Origin: Serinus canaria
Taxonomy: Eukaryota; Chordata; Aves; Passeriformes; Fringillidae
NCBI RefSeq assembly: GCF_022539315.1
Contig: NC_066315.1
Coordinates: 93,420,490 to 93,484,489, forward strand
Length of the DNA: 64,000 nt
Reading direction: 5' to 3'
Shown piece by piece: positions 47,601 through 59,420 of this stretch. Each line of letters opens with the position of its first letter. Within the stretch, counting starts at the first letter, position 1. The notes below the pieces were generated by a model. It did not search any database. It was not told where the DNA came from and saw only the letters and a program-made list of their open reading frames with translations. The position numbers and the translations under genes were made by a program.

Positions 47601-50600
47601 AGGTGGTCCTTGCCTGACAGGTGAAGAAAGAGAACATTGCGTAGTGCCATGCAGTGACATGGAACCTTCAAAGGGAGCACGGCATTTCCATAAATTATTT
47701 CAGAAAGAAATTTTCTTTTAGACATTCTCTTTAAAGCATTAGGATCTTTAACCCTAGAAGGACTATACGGTTGCAGCTGTCCTCCCTCCCCCCTCCCCTT
47801 ATCACTAGTATTGGATAAAATTGGAAGGCAGCCTGATCTGTCATGTAACCCAATTCCCATCTGGGGCTGGAACAGCTATCAACCTACTCTGCTGAAACTA
47901 TAAATACCTTCCCTTGGTACTCAACCTTAAGTGCTCACTTAAAATGATGCCCAGATATCAATAGTGAAGTTGCCAACTGTGAGCAGCTAGGTGGATGGCC
48001 AGTAGAGACTGCAGCACATCTATTATAAACTCTTTAAAAATTAAATGACTCACAAGCGCTCGATTTATGTACATGTGTAGCCTATGAAATTGCCCCATCT
48101 TCTTCCCTGTTTCTGATGGCTTTTACACTCCCTTCTTATGCCTTGTCTTAAATGAGGTGGAAGGTACTGTTAGCCTGTGTTTTTACAGAAATAGCATAAT
48201 GAGGCTCTTGGACTTTGATTGCTATTAAAATACAAATTTGATGTAGTTATTGCTCTTGGAAACACATAAGTGGGGAAAAAAGCCAACCAGCAGTAACAAA
48301 ACAAAATTAAGTTTTCCCCACACAAAGCTTTCCTCTTTGCTCCTCTCCCCATCATATGCAACAGCAAAAGCACTCATCATCATACCTCACTCAAACTATT
48401 TGCTCAGGCTTCCATCCTTATCTTGCCTCCTTCTCCCTGACGCTCCAGCTTTTGAACAGACAATGCTGTGAAGCCTTTACATTAAATATTTCAGCTGTCC
48501 ACTACAAAACCCTGAGACAAATTCAGCCTCATTCCATGTTTTTAGCAGGAGGTCAGAGATGTTCCCAAACATCACTCATGCTTATATCTCCCAGCACAGA
48601 GTCCCTTTGAGCTTTACCTGGCTAGGTCTCCTTTTGTCTCCTAAAAGGCAAGCAGGCCTTCCAGACTTTCCCTTTTCACCCCTCTCAGTCCTAGCTTTGA
48701 AATTCTCTGACACCTGCTCTTGCTAATAGCAATTATTCTTCTATTTCTTTTCCCCACCTTGTCCTTCTTCTCACAGTGAATGTCCAAGCTCCAATTCTTT
48801 TTTTGTGCTGCTTCTGCCCATCTGATGGCTGCTGATCATTAGACTCCATTCATAGTCATCCCTAAGTCCTATTTCTTCTTTGCACTTTTTCAGACTCCCA
48901 GTTGTCAAAGCACACGTAAAAATGTGAAATGTGACACCATCCCCTAAAACTCGGGCAGAGGATATCCCTGTGCAATGTTAAGTCTAGACCTGCTGCCTTT
49001 CTTAGAGCAAAGCTATCTAGTTTTTCACATTATCCCGCCAAAGAAAAGTGGTGACAAGAAATAACAGACAGTTAATGCTAAATGCTACAAACTTTAGCAA
49101 GGTAGCACTTAGAGACAGCCAACAACACAACTTTCCCTTGAACATAAAGACACACAGTGCTATACAGTCCCTCCGTGAACCACACCTCATCATCAAGCTA
49201 CACACTCAGATACTACTGCATTGATTATTAATACAGCATGCCCACTGCAAACATGCTGAGTGCATTTGACCTTGGACTATGAAGTAATATACCAGTTGTG
49301 GACAGTGTCTGAACCTCCAAGTGTATTTTAGAGACAGTATTTGCACATTAATAAACTTAAATCTTGTTTACTGGCAGAATTTTCCAGTTAAACCATTACA
49401 GTTACTCTGGTAGCATTACACAGTTTCCCTGCCACAGAAGCCCTGGGCAGATTTTCTTATTAGAGAATAAAAGTGGCTTTTTCCAGTTGGCTTAAATTGC
49501 TTCCAAAGTACTTTGGTCTAAATTGAGAAAAACCTACAGAACGAAAATGCCCAGGGAGTGACTTATACCAGTTACTTACCAATGAGAAAAGCCATTAATG
49601 AATCTCACATCCTACCTACAATGGCTCTAGTTTCACCTGGAACATCAGATGAACAGAAGTGACCTAATACACAACTTTTTCACCTTTGTAAGTACTAAGA
49701 AATTAGATTCCAAAGACCCTGAGGCCAGGAGCCACTTCTTGTATTGCTATACATAGTGGGTTAAGCTAGAGTAGAGACACATGAATGAAGTGACATTTCC
49801 AAAAGCATAAAACTTTATCAAGATCAAAATTCCCCCCTATCCTGTTCCTGTCCCTCCCAGTTCGCCCTCCAACTCCTTGCAGAGCAATAGTGACTGGCAG
49901 AGCCACTCTGCCAGTTTTCCTTGTTCAGCTGGAGGCTGGGTGGGGAGTGTGGAGAAGATGATGTTCTTGACACTGAACCTGTAGCAGTGCTTCCATGACA
50001 ACAAATAAGATGTTAGACGTTGGAACTGTGCAGTGACAGACTGAGCCTAACCAGGACTTGAGGAAGGCAGTTAGTTTTGATGGAACACTACTCCTCAGAA
50101 ATGCTCAGGTTAAACCAGTTTCTTTGCATGTCCCAATACACTGTGCAATTCTTGGGCAAAAGAGGAAAAAAATGGCAGAAATATTTTTTTTCTGGGACCA
50201 TCTTCAGGAGTTTACAACAATGATCTCCACTAGCTGCAGAATGGGGCAAATGGTATTTGATCCAAGCTGCCTGTCTGTATCTGAGGACAATGCCCATTGC
50301 CAAGATAAAGCAACCCATCCTGCCATTCAAAAATACAAAACCTAGTATTTCTTAGTACCTTAAGTACTTCACCAGGACTGATATTTGGTCTCATCACTGC
50401 TCAGTCTTGAGTATCCAAACCTCACTGAAAGGAAAGTCAAGGGGTGTATGGATTCTGATACACATGTACTATGGTGATACACAGTATGGTATAATGAAAC
50501 TGAATTGTCAGCTGGCAGGTTAATACATTTTGCCAAACTAATTTAGCCCCTACCAGTCCACTGCTGAAGGTATTTGAAAGGACCTGCTTGCTCTCAGCTA

Positions 50601-53600
50601 TTGAATCTTCCATCCCAGATCATATTGCACGGAACTCAACTGCTTGTTGTCATGGTAAGCCTTCTGGGGAGTAAGAGCATGTGCCCGAGAGCATGCTCTA
50701 GTGGCTACACCTCTAGCTGCTGGTCATGAGCTTTGGGCACTATTTCTGACTACGTGACCTGCAGTGTGCTGCTTTCTGGATCTCACCATCATGGGTGTCA
50801 TTTTTGGGTAGGAAATACAGATGCCATTCCAGTTTAGTGGTCCGTGATGAGCTCTAATACAAACTTCAGTTTGTACACACTCTTAAAGAGGTGGCTTTGA
50901 ACAAGTTGTCATGCGTACCAAGAGAGGTAACTTCCACCTGCATGACCCCAAAGGTTGGCCTGTATTTGCCTAATGTGTCCCAGCAGCCTCTAGGATTTCA
51001 TAATGTAGGCTGTTCTGAGCAAATGAATCAGCTCTGGACTCACAGAAGAGCAGATGGGTTGCAGGCAACCAGACTCCAACCTTCCTTCCTCAAGTGACCA
51101 TGTGGCATTTAACCACAGGTGTCTTACATCTGACAAGCCTGGTCAGGAACCTGTCAGGCTTTAACCTGCAACTTCAGACAGTGCTGACACAACCACTCTG
51201 GACTGAATACAGTATGCTCTCACTATATTAAATTGGTCCAGATTTATGCTGTAGGGATGGTCAACACATTGTGCCCTGAACAATTTAGTCGGAAAAATGC
51301 TTCTTTAAAAAGAAATAATAATTTTAACAATTAATTTTCCCTGAATATCTTACACTAAGGAGTTTATCCAGAAGTAAAAAACATTCAAATCCTTATAGCC
51401 TGGGTATAACGAATCAAATTTAAAATTTTTATTTTTAACAGAGAAGGACAAAAAACCCAGGTAACAACTACAGTACTTGGGATAAATCTTACTAGATGCA
51501 TTTTGACCACGCTGACCCTGATTCAGCAGGTCACTGGACAGCACTGTAGGGGTGTTTAAAAATAAGGAATCTTCACAACAGAGTAACCTGAGCTTCTCAT
51601 TCCTAGTGGGAAGGTCTACAGCTTTTATAATCATGGCACATTCTAATATTGGTTGTCTGAAAATAACTAGGTCCACTGGTTATTTTTACTATCAGTGTCC
51701 ACAGTCCTGACCTCCTGGTGCTAAACTATTCTAAAATCAGTTTTGCTATATTACCAGTCAAAAAACAGACGTAATGAAGATGTGGGATAAAGAAGCACAT
51801 TTCACAAATTATACCAACCTCAGGTAATCTGCATCATCTTAGACTTGTAAAATGTTCTCCTTTACAACAATACATCTAGTTTTGGATACTGATATTTTCA
51901 CTTAGCTATGGTATCACCTTAGAATAGCATCTTTCATCCCAAAATGTGGTCTCTCCACCTACTTGTAGGATGAAGCTGAGTACACACAGTGATGAAGAGA
52001 AACTAGACAAAGCCACATGAAACATTATGAGAAGAAACTCAATCACAAGAGCAGGGAAAACAAAAATTTGTAAGAATTCTATTATAGAGATTAGTATCTG
52101 GCCAGTAAATTTGGGTTAGTATTCTGTTCTCATCCACGGACCGAAAAGGACCCTGCTTTTAAATTTCAGTGAACAGATGGTGAAATCCCACTTCCTGCTT
52201 CTTTCATGCTGGGAGAGTAACTCAATACTGCATCAGCCAGGAGACCAACACCTACAGAGCTGCAAGAACACTCTGCATGGAAACTGGCCTCTCCTTGGAG
52301 GTCTCCTAACCAGGACCCCTGTCATATTATTTAAAGAATATCACACACTCAAATCTCAGATAGCTTTGGAAAATGCAAGCGAAAGCTGATGCACTGTGCC
52401 TTGATTAGTCTAACACAAGATAATATGTATATTTTATGCCTTTTTGCTTAATTGCAATTGCATTTTAGTGGCTTCCATGGAAAGGATGGATTATATTTGG
52501 CATCATTACTATTAGTGTAACCTTCCAGAGAAAGCTGCAACAAAGTTATGTTGCAGAAGACGTTAGTGAATAACCCACAAAATGCTATTAAAAACAAAAA
52601 AAAAAAAAAGGAAAAAGGGGTATTTAATTCAGGACTAAAGTTTTCAGTACACAGATCTCCCAAATTTCCAGTGCTTTGCATCAGCTTTGAAACAGCAACA
52701 TAGAAAAATGCACCAAACCAGAAATCAAACCTGTGAAAATAAGCAAACCAAGATCTTCCACTCTGAGAACAGATACAAGCAAATGTGTGAACACCAGCAA
52801 TGTAATGATGAAAAAAATGAGCTTTATACATCTCTGAAAAGAATCAGACACATTGGATTTTGCATAGATCACAAAACAGGTATCCAGGCTTCCAGAAGCT
52901 AAGATGGGATTTAAAGATCTTAGGTTTATTTTTTTCAAGATCAGTCCTGAAAGGCTGTGTGGTCTCTTCTGTCCAGTAGCTTTAGAACCTACTCGTAGAA
53001 TAGCACAAACTTTCTTTTGTTGCAGTCTTACCAAAAGAAGAAATAAATGTGGAGAAAATTCTGGGGAAAAGAATAACTCCATTTTGAACTCTGCAATTTC
53101 TTTTTTTAAAAAGAATTTTTTCTGAAATACAATATTCAAACAAAAGTGTCAAAAATCCAAATAGCAAAGATTGTACTGTCACTGTACTTCATTTTCCTAA
53201 GCAGGTGAACCATCAGAGCCCTCCAATTTTCATCTACACCATATTTCAGTCATAGAAAGTGTTACATCAGCATAGTCACCAGGTAAAGCTGCTGCTTTAT
53301 TCTAAATGGACTTTCTTCAGACAGTGGCACAGATGATGAGTGATTGTCCAATTCTGAAGCTATCAGAACTGAACGGATTTAGCAATGTCATAAACACCTC
53401 TCGAGGGAGTCACCTGGTGTTGAGAACTCACTTTACATGCCGTGCTTCAAAATCAGTTTTAATGGATTTACATTAGATTCAAACCCACTTTAGAGCTATT
53501 ATTTCTCCCTTTCAACCTTTTCACACACTACTGCAATGTACTACAGCATATTTTATAATCACATGTTTGCAGGCCTGTGGGAAAGTAAACAAAACTTCAA

Positions 53601-54499
53601 AGGGTTATTATTTAAGGACTCTGTATTATGGCCATAGGCCTGACTGTTTTTCTTCCTCACCACCCCTTGGGCCCTAAGCACATAATCATCCAGTAATTGA
53701 ACTGAAATGTCTAAATGGCTAGATCCCCTGAAGGACATAGGTAGTTAGCAGTGAAGAAAGTAAGGGACATTTTAAAAAATCCTCATGGCACTTTTCTGCA
53801 CTACTTAGAAACACCACATAAATGTAACTGACCTGGACCTGATAGGCTTTTACAGGGAACAGAACAGTGCATGGATATTTCTGGAGTTGTAGCTAAAGTT
53901 AAGATTAAATGTTGAACCATGTCGTATTTGGAAGCAATGATCTTACATTTAAATTACTTTCAGAAGAACCGAGAAGAAACAGAAAGATACATATGTACAC
54001 AGAAGTATATATGACACCATAGTATCACTAATACCACGTGAAAGCAAACCCCTCTAGGTCCTCATATTTAATAGCCCATCCAAAAAGTGTAATGGATAGC
54101 AGATCCCAGGCTTTCATACACTGTAACTGTCAAAGCACTCAGGAGATAGAGAAGTGAAGGCTCTGACAGCTCTCTTTTACATTCTAAATGACATCTGCAT
54201 TCAACAGAACAGAAATAAAGATTAAGGGAAACACCTGATATGATAGTGCTCAGCTTACCTCAAAATGCAATATTTAAAAAGTACAGAGAAACATAGGTCT
54301 GCCTCCTTGTACTGTAAGTAAAAACTGGTGTCAAAGCCTCTGAGGCCTTCATCGCTGCCAGAGAGGCAGCACTGCAGCATCCAACAGACTGCAGGGGCAG
54401 GAGCCACAGCCTCTGACTATGGAACTGTTGGAATCAAAAGGTGCTTCACCAGAGAAGGGAGGGAGGGAGGAGAGGGCCTTTGAACGCACACAGAAGATG

Positions 54500-54850
54500 G
54501 CTATAGGTACAGCGGCATGGTACAAGGAAATTAACTTGGCCAAAACCTTTGCAGCCTGTCTTGTACCCCAGCGAGGAGCAGAACGCCCCTGGCTGCTCTG
54601 GCTATGTACCTTTTGCCGTGAGTGCCTGCTGCAGATCTCTTCTGAGAGGTTACCAGCATCACGGCTTTGAGCAAGACACGTCAGCACACAGATCACCAGA
54701 GATGATTTCAAGTAGATTTTCGCTGGTTGATTATATAAACGATGCCTCTTATTGCTGGAGTAACACCTCAAAGGCAATATAATGACGACATGACAATGTA
54801 TGTAAATCAAGAACTGCATGTGGGTTTATTTTACACTTGAGAAAACAGTG
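54500..54850. promoter_or_regulatory. Candidate downstream regulatory element or distal 3' UTR of TSHZ1
   Basis: The block is dense in CpGs and motif-like cores for its surroundings (GGTTGATTATATAAACGATG, AATGACGACATG, GTATGTAAATCAAG). It overlaps the most distal candidate poly(A) signal. It may be transcribed as the end of a long 3' UTR or act as a downstream element. Confidence 0.3.
54805..54830 (-). terminator. Candidate poly(A) signal, distal
   Basis: AATAAA on the minus strand at 54830-54825 (TGTAAAATAAACCCACATG) is followed by TTCTTGATTTAC. It lies inside a stretch that looks unusually well kept (see 54500-54850), so it could be either the true distal end or part of a downstream element. 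Confidence 0.35.
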
Positions 54851-54909
54851 GATTTAATTGTGTGAACCAAAATGTACTGTACAATATTAATGATAAAACA
54901 TCAAAATGT

Positions 54910-54948
54910 ATAATTCATAGTGCATTGCTTGCTTTATTTTTATTTATT
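54910..54948 (-). terminator. Candidate poly(A) signals, middle cluster
   Basis: Two overlapping minus-strand AATAAA hexamers lie at 54948-54943 and 54938-54933, in the run TTAATAAATAAAAATAAAG. They are followed by T/G-containing sequence (TTTTGATGTTTTATC), which could serve as a downstream element. The clustering makes this a strong alternative 3' end for TSHZ1. Confidence 0.45.
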
Positions 54949-55024
54949 AATTTTTTTTTGTCAGATAGTTCCTTTAAGTACATGCATCCGGAAAGATGCA
55001 GGTGCCAGTAAAATTCCTCTATTT

Positions 55025-55053
55025 ATATCAAGCTGCAGGAACTAAATTTTATT
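55025..55053 (-). terminator. Candidate poly(A) signal, proximal
   Basis: AATAAA lies on the minus strand at 55053-55048 within GAATAAAATTTAG, about 1.15 kb after the stop codon. Cleavage would be expected roughly 15-25 bases further on, near 55025. It is one of three distal candidates and its use is not shown by the sequence alone. Confidence 0.4.
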
Positions 55054-56205
55054 CAAAAAGTGTGGTTTTACATTATATACACAGAAATTGAATATAAAAT
55101 GACAATATAAAAAGTTAAAAGAGAAAGCATACAGCCAGAAGGTACAAAGAAAGTTGAACAGTTTAAAATGGTACGATATGTAACATGTATTTTTTTTAAG
55201 CTGATGCTGGCAATTTACAAGGAACAGAATCCAACATTTGCCCCGTTTTTTTTTTGTTTTCATTTACCAATGCAGCACACTATAGAAAGGTCAGCTTGTA
55301 CCAAAGCTTAACATTTGTAAATAACTATAAACTGCAGTATTTTACAGAAAAAAAAAAAAACCAAAAAGGAAAGAAAAGAGCATTTTTACATTTGTCTTAA
55401 ATAACAGCTTGCATACTTTTTTTTTTCCTTTTGCCAAAAAGTGGCAATTCTCAGCATCCAGAGGGTTTGGGCATAGTGGCAAATTGGTTTGCTTGTATTT
55501 TTAATCATTATTTAACTTATATAGTTGTGGCTTTCTAACCCCTTGAGTACTACACAGCTCTCCTTCTTCCAAGGACTGCATGCACAATATCTTCACAAAC
55601 CAGTTCTGCATTTAAAAAAAAAAAAGCTCATTCATTACAAAAAAAAAATAAGTCCTGCTTCCGACACAGCTTTTATTTGAATGAAATGCCTTTAAGCCTT
55701 TTGTTTTATTTTGTTTCTCCTTATTTACTTATTTAGTCACTGGGAAAGGCACAGAAATGCTATTACAGTTCTCAGAGGGTTAAAACTTGACACTACCAGG
55801 TTCTGTGACCTTTATTGTCATGGCAACTTTGTAATTTTAGGATGTCTCTTTATCATTGTTCTTTGTGTCTTTCTTTACGGCTAAATTAATGTCTCTCAAT
55901 AGTGTCTCCCACTATATTCTACAAAAGATAGCTTAACATCAAGGACAGATGTTGAAAATAAAGGTCAGACTTTGACTCACAAAAAATAAAAACAGAAACA
56001 AAAAAATAACCATGCACAGATCAGACAAAGAGCATATAAATATAACTACAAAATAAGTGTAAGAAAAACCAAGGTCCAGATAGGCAGTTCAGCAACAAAA
56101 GTAAGACTGATTTCAGAGGCTCAGGTCAGGCCTAGTGCAGTACTATGAAGAAGTTTAGTGCAATGTTCCTGTGGTCACTTGCATACCTGGCTGCTTACCT
56201 GGACG

Positions 56206-59200
56206 CTATTGTTTTTCTAACTCAGTTACATAGATCAGATGGTCCTCTGGGGACTTGCCATGTGTTTTACTAAGGTGCAGTTTGACTGCATGCTTGCTTG
56301 CAAAAGTTCGGTTACAGAGCTTACATTGGAATGTGGAGCCTAAGTCCTCCTCGGCAATTCCAAGTGAGCCCAAAGTCTTGTTTGTGAGGACTTTTGAAAC
56401 ATTCTGCTGTTCTTGAATCTGATTAAGTGGCAACTTTGACAGATCCTTCAAACTAAACCCTAGGTGTGTCTCTAAGTGACTTATATATGTAGAAGCAGTC
56501 CTGAACTGAGAGGCACAATCATTGCAAAAGAAAACAGGATGTCCTGTGTCCAAGTTCTTTAAAAATTTAGTTCCACCTGTCCTCCTTAACTGATACTTCA
56601 CATTGGCCAGCCAGTGGCTAATTGTGGTCATGGAAAGACCAGTAAACTTAGAGATGTGTACCCGCTCTTGTGGACCTAGGTCCGACATAATGTATTTGCC
56701 TTCTGGGGTCTCCCTCAAGCTGGAAGCAAACTGGGCTTGAAGAATCAGAAGATGCTGAGGGTTCCAGTTGGACTGCCTGCCCTTCCTCTTGTGTACTGGT
56801 GACAGTTCATCCAGAGCTTCCTCAAAGCTGCTCCCATCGGCATCAGACTTCTCTGACACGGTAGAGGGAGTTGAAGACTTGGGTGTCAAACGCCCGGTGA
56901 GGTTCTTCACCATATCGGAAATATCCAGCAGGGCACTCTCCCTCAGCGGGGATGAGGCAGAGTCAGCCACACTGGAAACAAGAGGCTTGTTTTTGGACTT
57001 AGTTAAATCAATAGGTTGATCGCTGTTCTCATAGTAATAGCGGTCAATAGCGTCAGCCTGCTTGACTGGAGTGGTTGGGTAAATGGGTTTGTCCAACATG
57101 CTGTTGCTAATTTTGTACAGCATGGCCAAAGGGTCCAGAGAGGGGCTCACCGGCTTAGAAATTTTGCCTAAGTGGGTATTCATAATGGACTGTAAAGCGC
57201 TCAATGGATTAATGAAGGATGGCTCAGGTGAATGATCTGTGATAATTCCTAAATTGTTACAGCCATTTGCAACCTTTGTTTTAAGTGGCTCTGTACCATT
57301 TGGCGTATGTGCTTCTGCTGGACTATCCTTTTTGACCTTCTGAACTTCAGGCTCAGAGCTCTTCTTTGGCTGCTGTTTGTTATTTATTTCTTCTGCTTTT
57401 GGGAAGTCCTTGTTTTCTTTAGCAGCAGGTGACATGGGTTTAACTGGAGAACTCTTCTCCTTCTCCAAAGGCTTCTCTTCCTTCTTCACGTTGATTTTAC
57501 CTGTAACTTTCTCCACTAGTTCCTCCATAGCAGATACATTGCTCTTGTGAGGTGGGGGTGTGAGATTGCCTGGGGAATGGATGAGTGCGTTGTGTTCTGA
57601 TGACAGCGATTTCACACTGCTCGCGTAGGACGGCTGCATCTGAACACTCTGCACCGCGGGCTGAAGGGGTTTGACTGTCCCTGGGAGCTGGTAAGCTGCA
57701 TGGATACTGGGATATCCTCCCCAGGAAGGGGCTCCGTTCTGGGCTTTGCTGATGGCTGTTGTCACTGTGTTCTCCAGGGATTTCAATATGTCTATTCCGC
57801 CTTTAGGACTATCATCTAGGTCCTCCTCTCTGAGGTATTGATACAAAGTTGTTGGCTCGAATTTCTCTGTAGAGTCCTCACTCTCTTCTTTAATCTTTTT
57901 CTCTGTTTCAGTGACCACCAGTTTTTCCTTCTCTAGGTCTTTCTTTTCCTCAGAGTTTGTGGAGCCCGCTGGGGAATCGGGCTGCTTTTTAATGCTGGAG
58001 GCTGGTAGCCTTGTATGGGTGGTAGGTGGAAGAGGTATAGACTGTATTTTCTCCTCCACCACTGGGTCCAACACTAGCTGCTTGCCTTTTTTGGAAGCAG
58101 AATTGGTCACCTTCAAGAAATGACCAGTGACCATCATGTGAGCAGTGAGCTGCTGCAAAGTATCATGGGAACTGCCACATTCCATGCATTTCAGTATTTG
58201 GGCTTTGCGTGCCTCAAACTGCCAAGTGTAGCTAGCACCATTTTGATAGCCATAGCGGTTGTTCGGAGTCACGTAGGGGTTGGCAGTTTTCTGATCCTTT
58301 GCAGACTCACCCAGTGAAGCTTCTGCCGTGATCCCTGTTGGCTCAGGTGAACAAGGCGAAGCCAAGTCCTGAAGTGCTCGCTTTTTGGTAGAAGGGACCA
58401 ATTTGGTGATGGCTGGTACTGGCTCCTTCAGAGGCACTTTCTGGTAATGCTTTGTTTTTATCATATGGACGCTGAGGTCTTGCAAAGACTCAAACGAATG
58501 CCCACAGTACATGCACTTCAGCACTTTCTGGGCATCCTCTTTGCCTTCCATTTCCATAAGCGATCGTTTCCTAGGCTTTGACCACCGCTTGGTCTTATCA
58601 GCTTCTTTATCTCTGTTGTCATCACGGTAATGTCCGGTTTCATTCATGTGCACTGTTAGCTCCACCAGCGTGTCGTAGGCTGCACTGCAGTCTTTGCATC
58701 GGAACTTGCTGGCACCGGTGAACACAGACCCATAGAGTTTATTGTTTTGCCGGTAAAGCTGAACTGTGCTGAAGAGACTCGGCTCCGGGAGAAGTCCGTA
58801 CGATGATGTCTGCTGCAGAGTTTTAGCCAGAGCAGCTTGGTGCCAGTCATAACCCGAGCCACCACTGTTACTGTTACTGTTACTAGTACTACTGGTAGTT
58901 GTACTGGTACTAGTGTTGGTACTGGTAGTACAAGTACTCTGGGAATTGGCATTGGCGTCAGTACTGGTCATGTTTTCATTCTGGCTGATTCCGTTGTTGC
59001 TGGTGGTTGGATTGGATTTCTTTAAGTCCAAAGCTAAACTGGACCAGCAAGTCTCTGAAAGCAAATTTGCATACACAGCTTTTATTTGTGCCAAGCTGTC
59101 CTGTGGATAGGAAACATTGTCTGTGCACTGAGGATCCTCTTTCTCTTCTTTAGAGGAAGTGCTTTTAAAATGGGCCAGCTGATCGCTGTTTTCACTAAAC

Positions 59201-59390
59201 GGCGAACCATAGCCTGCATCCTGATTAGTTGCAGTGCTGACTGGGGAGTTCTGGTAGCTTTGAGCCTCTTTGATCTCCGCTTCTTCATTGCACAAATACT
59301 CATTCTCCTGGATGTCCAGAGACAGCCCATCATCTTCCACGCTGTCTTCATCTATTTCTGCTGCTTTCAATTCTTCCTCAGGAACATATG
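56206..59390 (-). CDS. TSHZ1: TSHZ1 last coding exon (5'-partial): teashirt zinc finger homeobox protein 1
   Basis: The exon encodes 1060 full residues plus a split first codon, ending ...TELEKQ and a TAG stop at 56206-56208. Numbering from the split Ala, atypical C2H2 fingers lie at C232/C235/H248/H254, C293/C296/H309/H315 and C402/C405/H418/H424. The atypical homeodomain spans about 868-937 (GRQSNWNPQH ... WLANVKYQLRR). Two further fingers are C956/C959/H972/H976 and C1023/C1026/H1039/H1044. A PIDLT motif at 793-797 is a CtBP corepressor site, and residues 139-180 are a Ser/Thr/Asn-rich tract. The acidic start AYVPEEELKAAEIDED and the rest match TSHZ1 rather than TSHZ2 or TSHZ3. The family acts as nuclear transcriptional repressors; Tshz1 functions in mouse middle ear, soft palate and olfactory bulb development. 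An open frame continues to 59532 but is intron read-through: a consensus acceptor precedes the exon, and the usual first exon (about 13 residues) lies outside the window. No frameshift or stop is seen. Confidence 0.97.
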
Positions 59391-59420
59391 CTAAAATACA
59401 GGAGGGGACATGGGAGAAAC
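59391..59420 (-). other. TSHZ1: Splice acceptor of TSHZ1 intron 1
   Basis: On the minus strand a pyrimidine-rich run (CCCCTCCTGTATTTTAG) ends in AG at 59392-59391, directly before CATATGTTCC. The G before the exon is not coding. The split Ala codon is completed by the last base of exon 1 (expected G), which gives a phase-1 junction and the known ...A-YVPEEE protein sequence. This fixes the exon start and excludes the 47 upstream in-frame codons. Confidence 0.93.

Larger units (their letters stand above)
44027..54804. other. Intergenic sequence downstream of TSHZ1, no gene recognised
   Basis: Non-coding AT-rich DNA. Contents: a 19-bp-arm inverted repeat at 44745-44900; a GT/GA microsatellite at 47263-47361; a candidate regulatory block at 47470-47600; an A-run near 52591-52605; and a GC-richer, CpG-containing block at about 54440-54800 next to the TSHZ1 3' end. 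A 156-codon minus-strand frame at 54349-54819 has no recognisable domain. Confidence 0.65.
54805..56205 (-). other. TSHZ1: TSHZ1 3' UTR (end approximate)
   Basis: The sequence directly follows the TSHZ1 stop on the same strand. It is AT-rich, with A/T homopolymers and several ATTTA-type motifs on the sense strand. Candidate poly(A) signals (AATAAA, seen as TTTATT on the plus strand) lie at 55048-55053, 54943-54948, 54933-54938 and 54825-54830; weaker or earlier ones occur near 55668 and 55810. I cannot tell which is used, so the left boundary is set to the most distal candidate. A UTR of about 1.2-1.4 kb would be reasonable for this gene. A Pumilio-type element, TGTATATA, is present at 55074-55081. 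Confidence 0.7.

Noticed and set aside
54349..54819. 156-codon minus-strand frame next to the TSHZ1 3' end
   Set aside because: Composition and lack of any domain suggest chance; the region fits distal UTR or regulatory sequence better.
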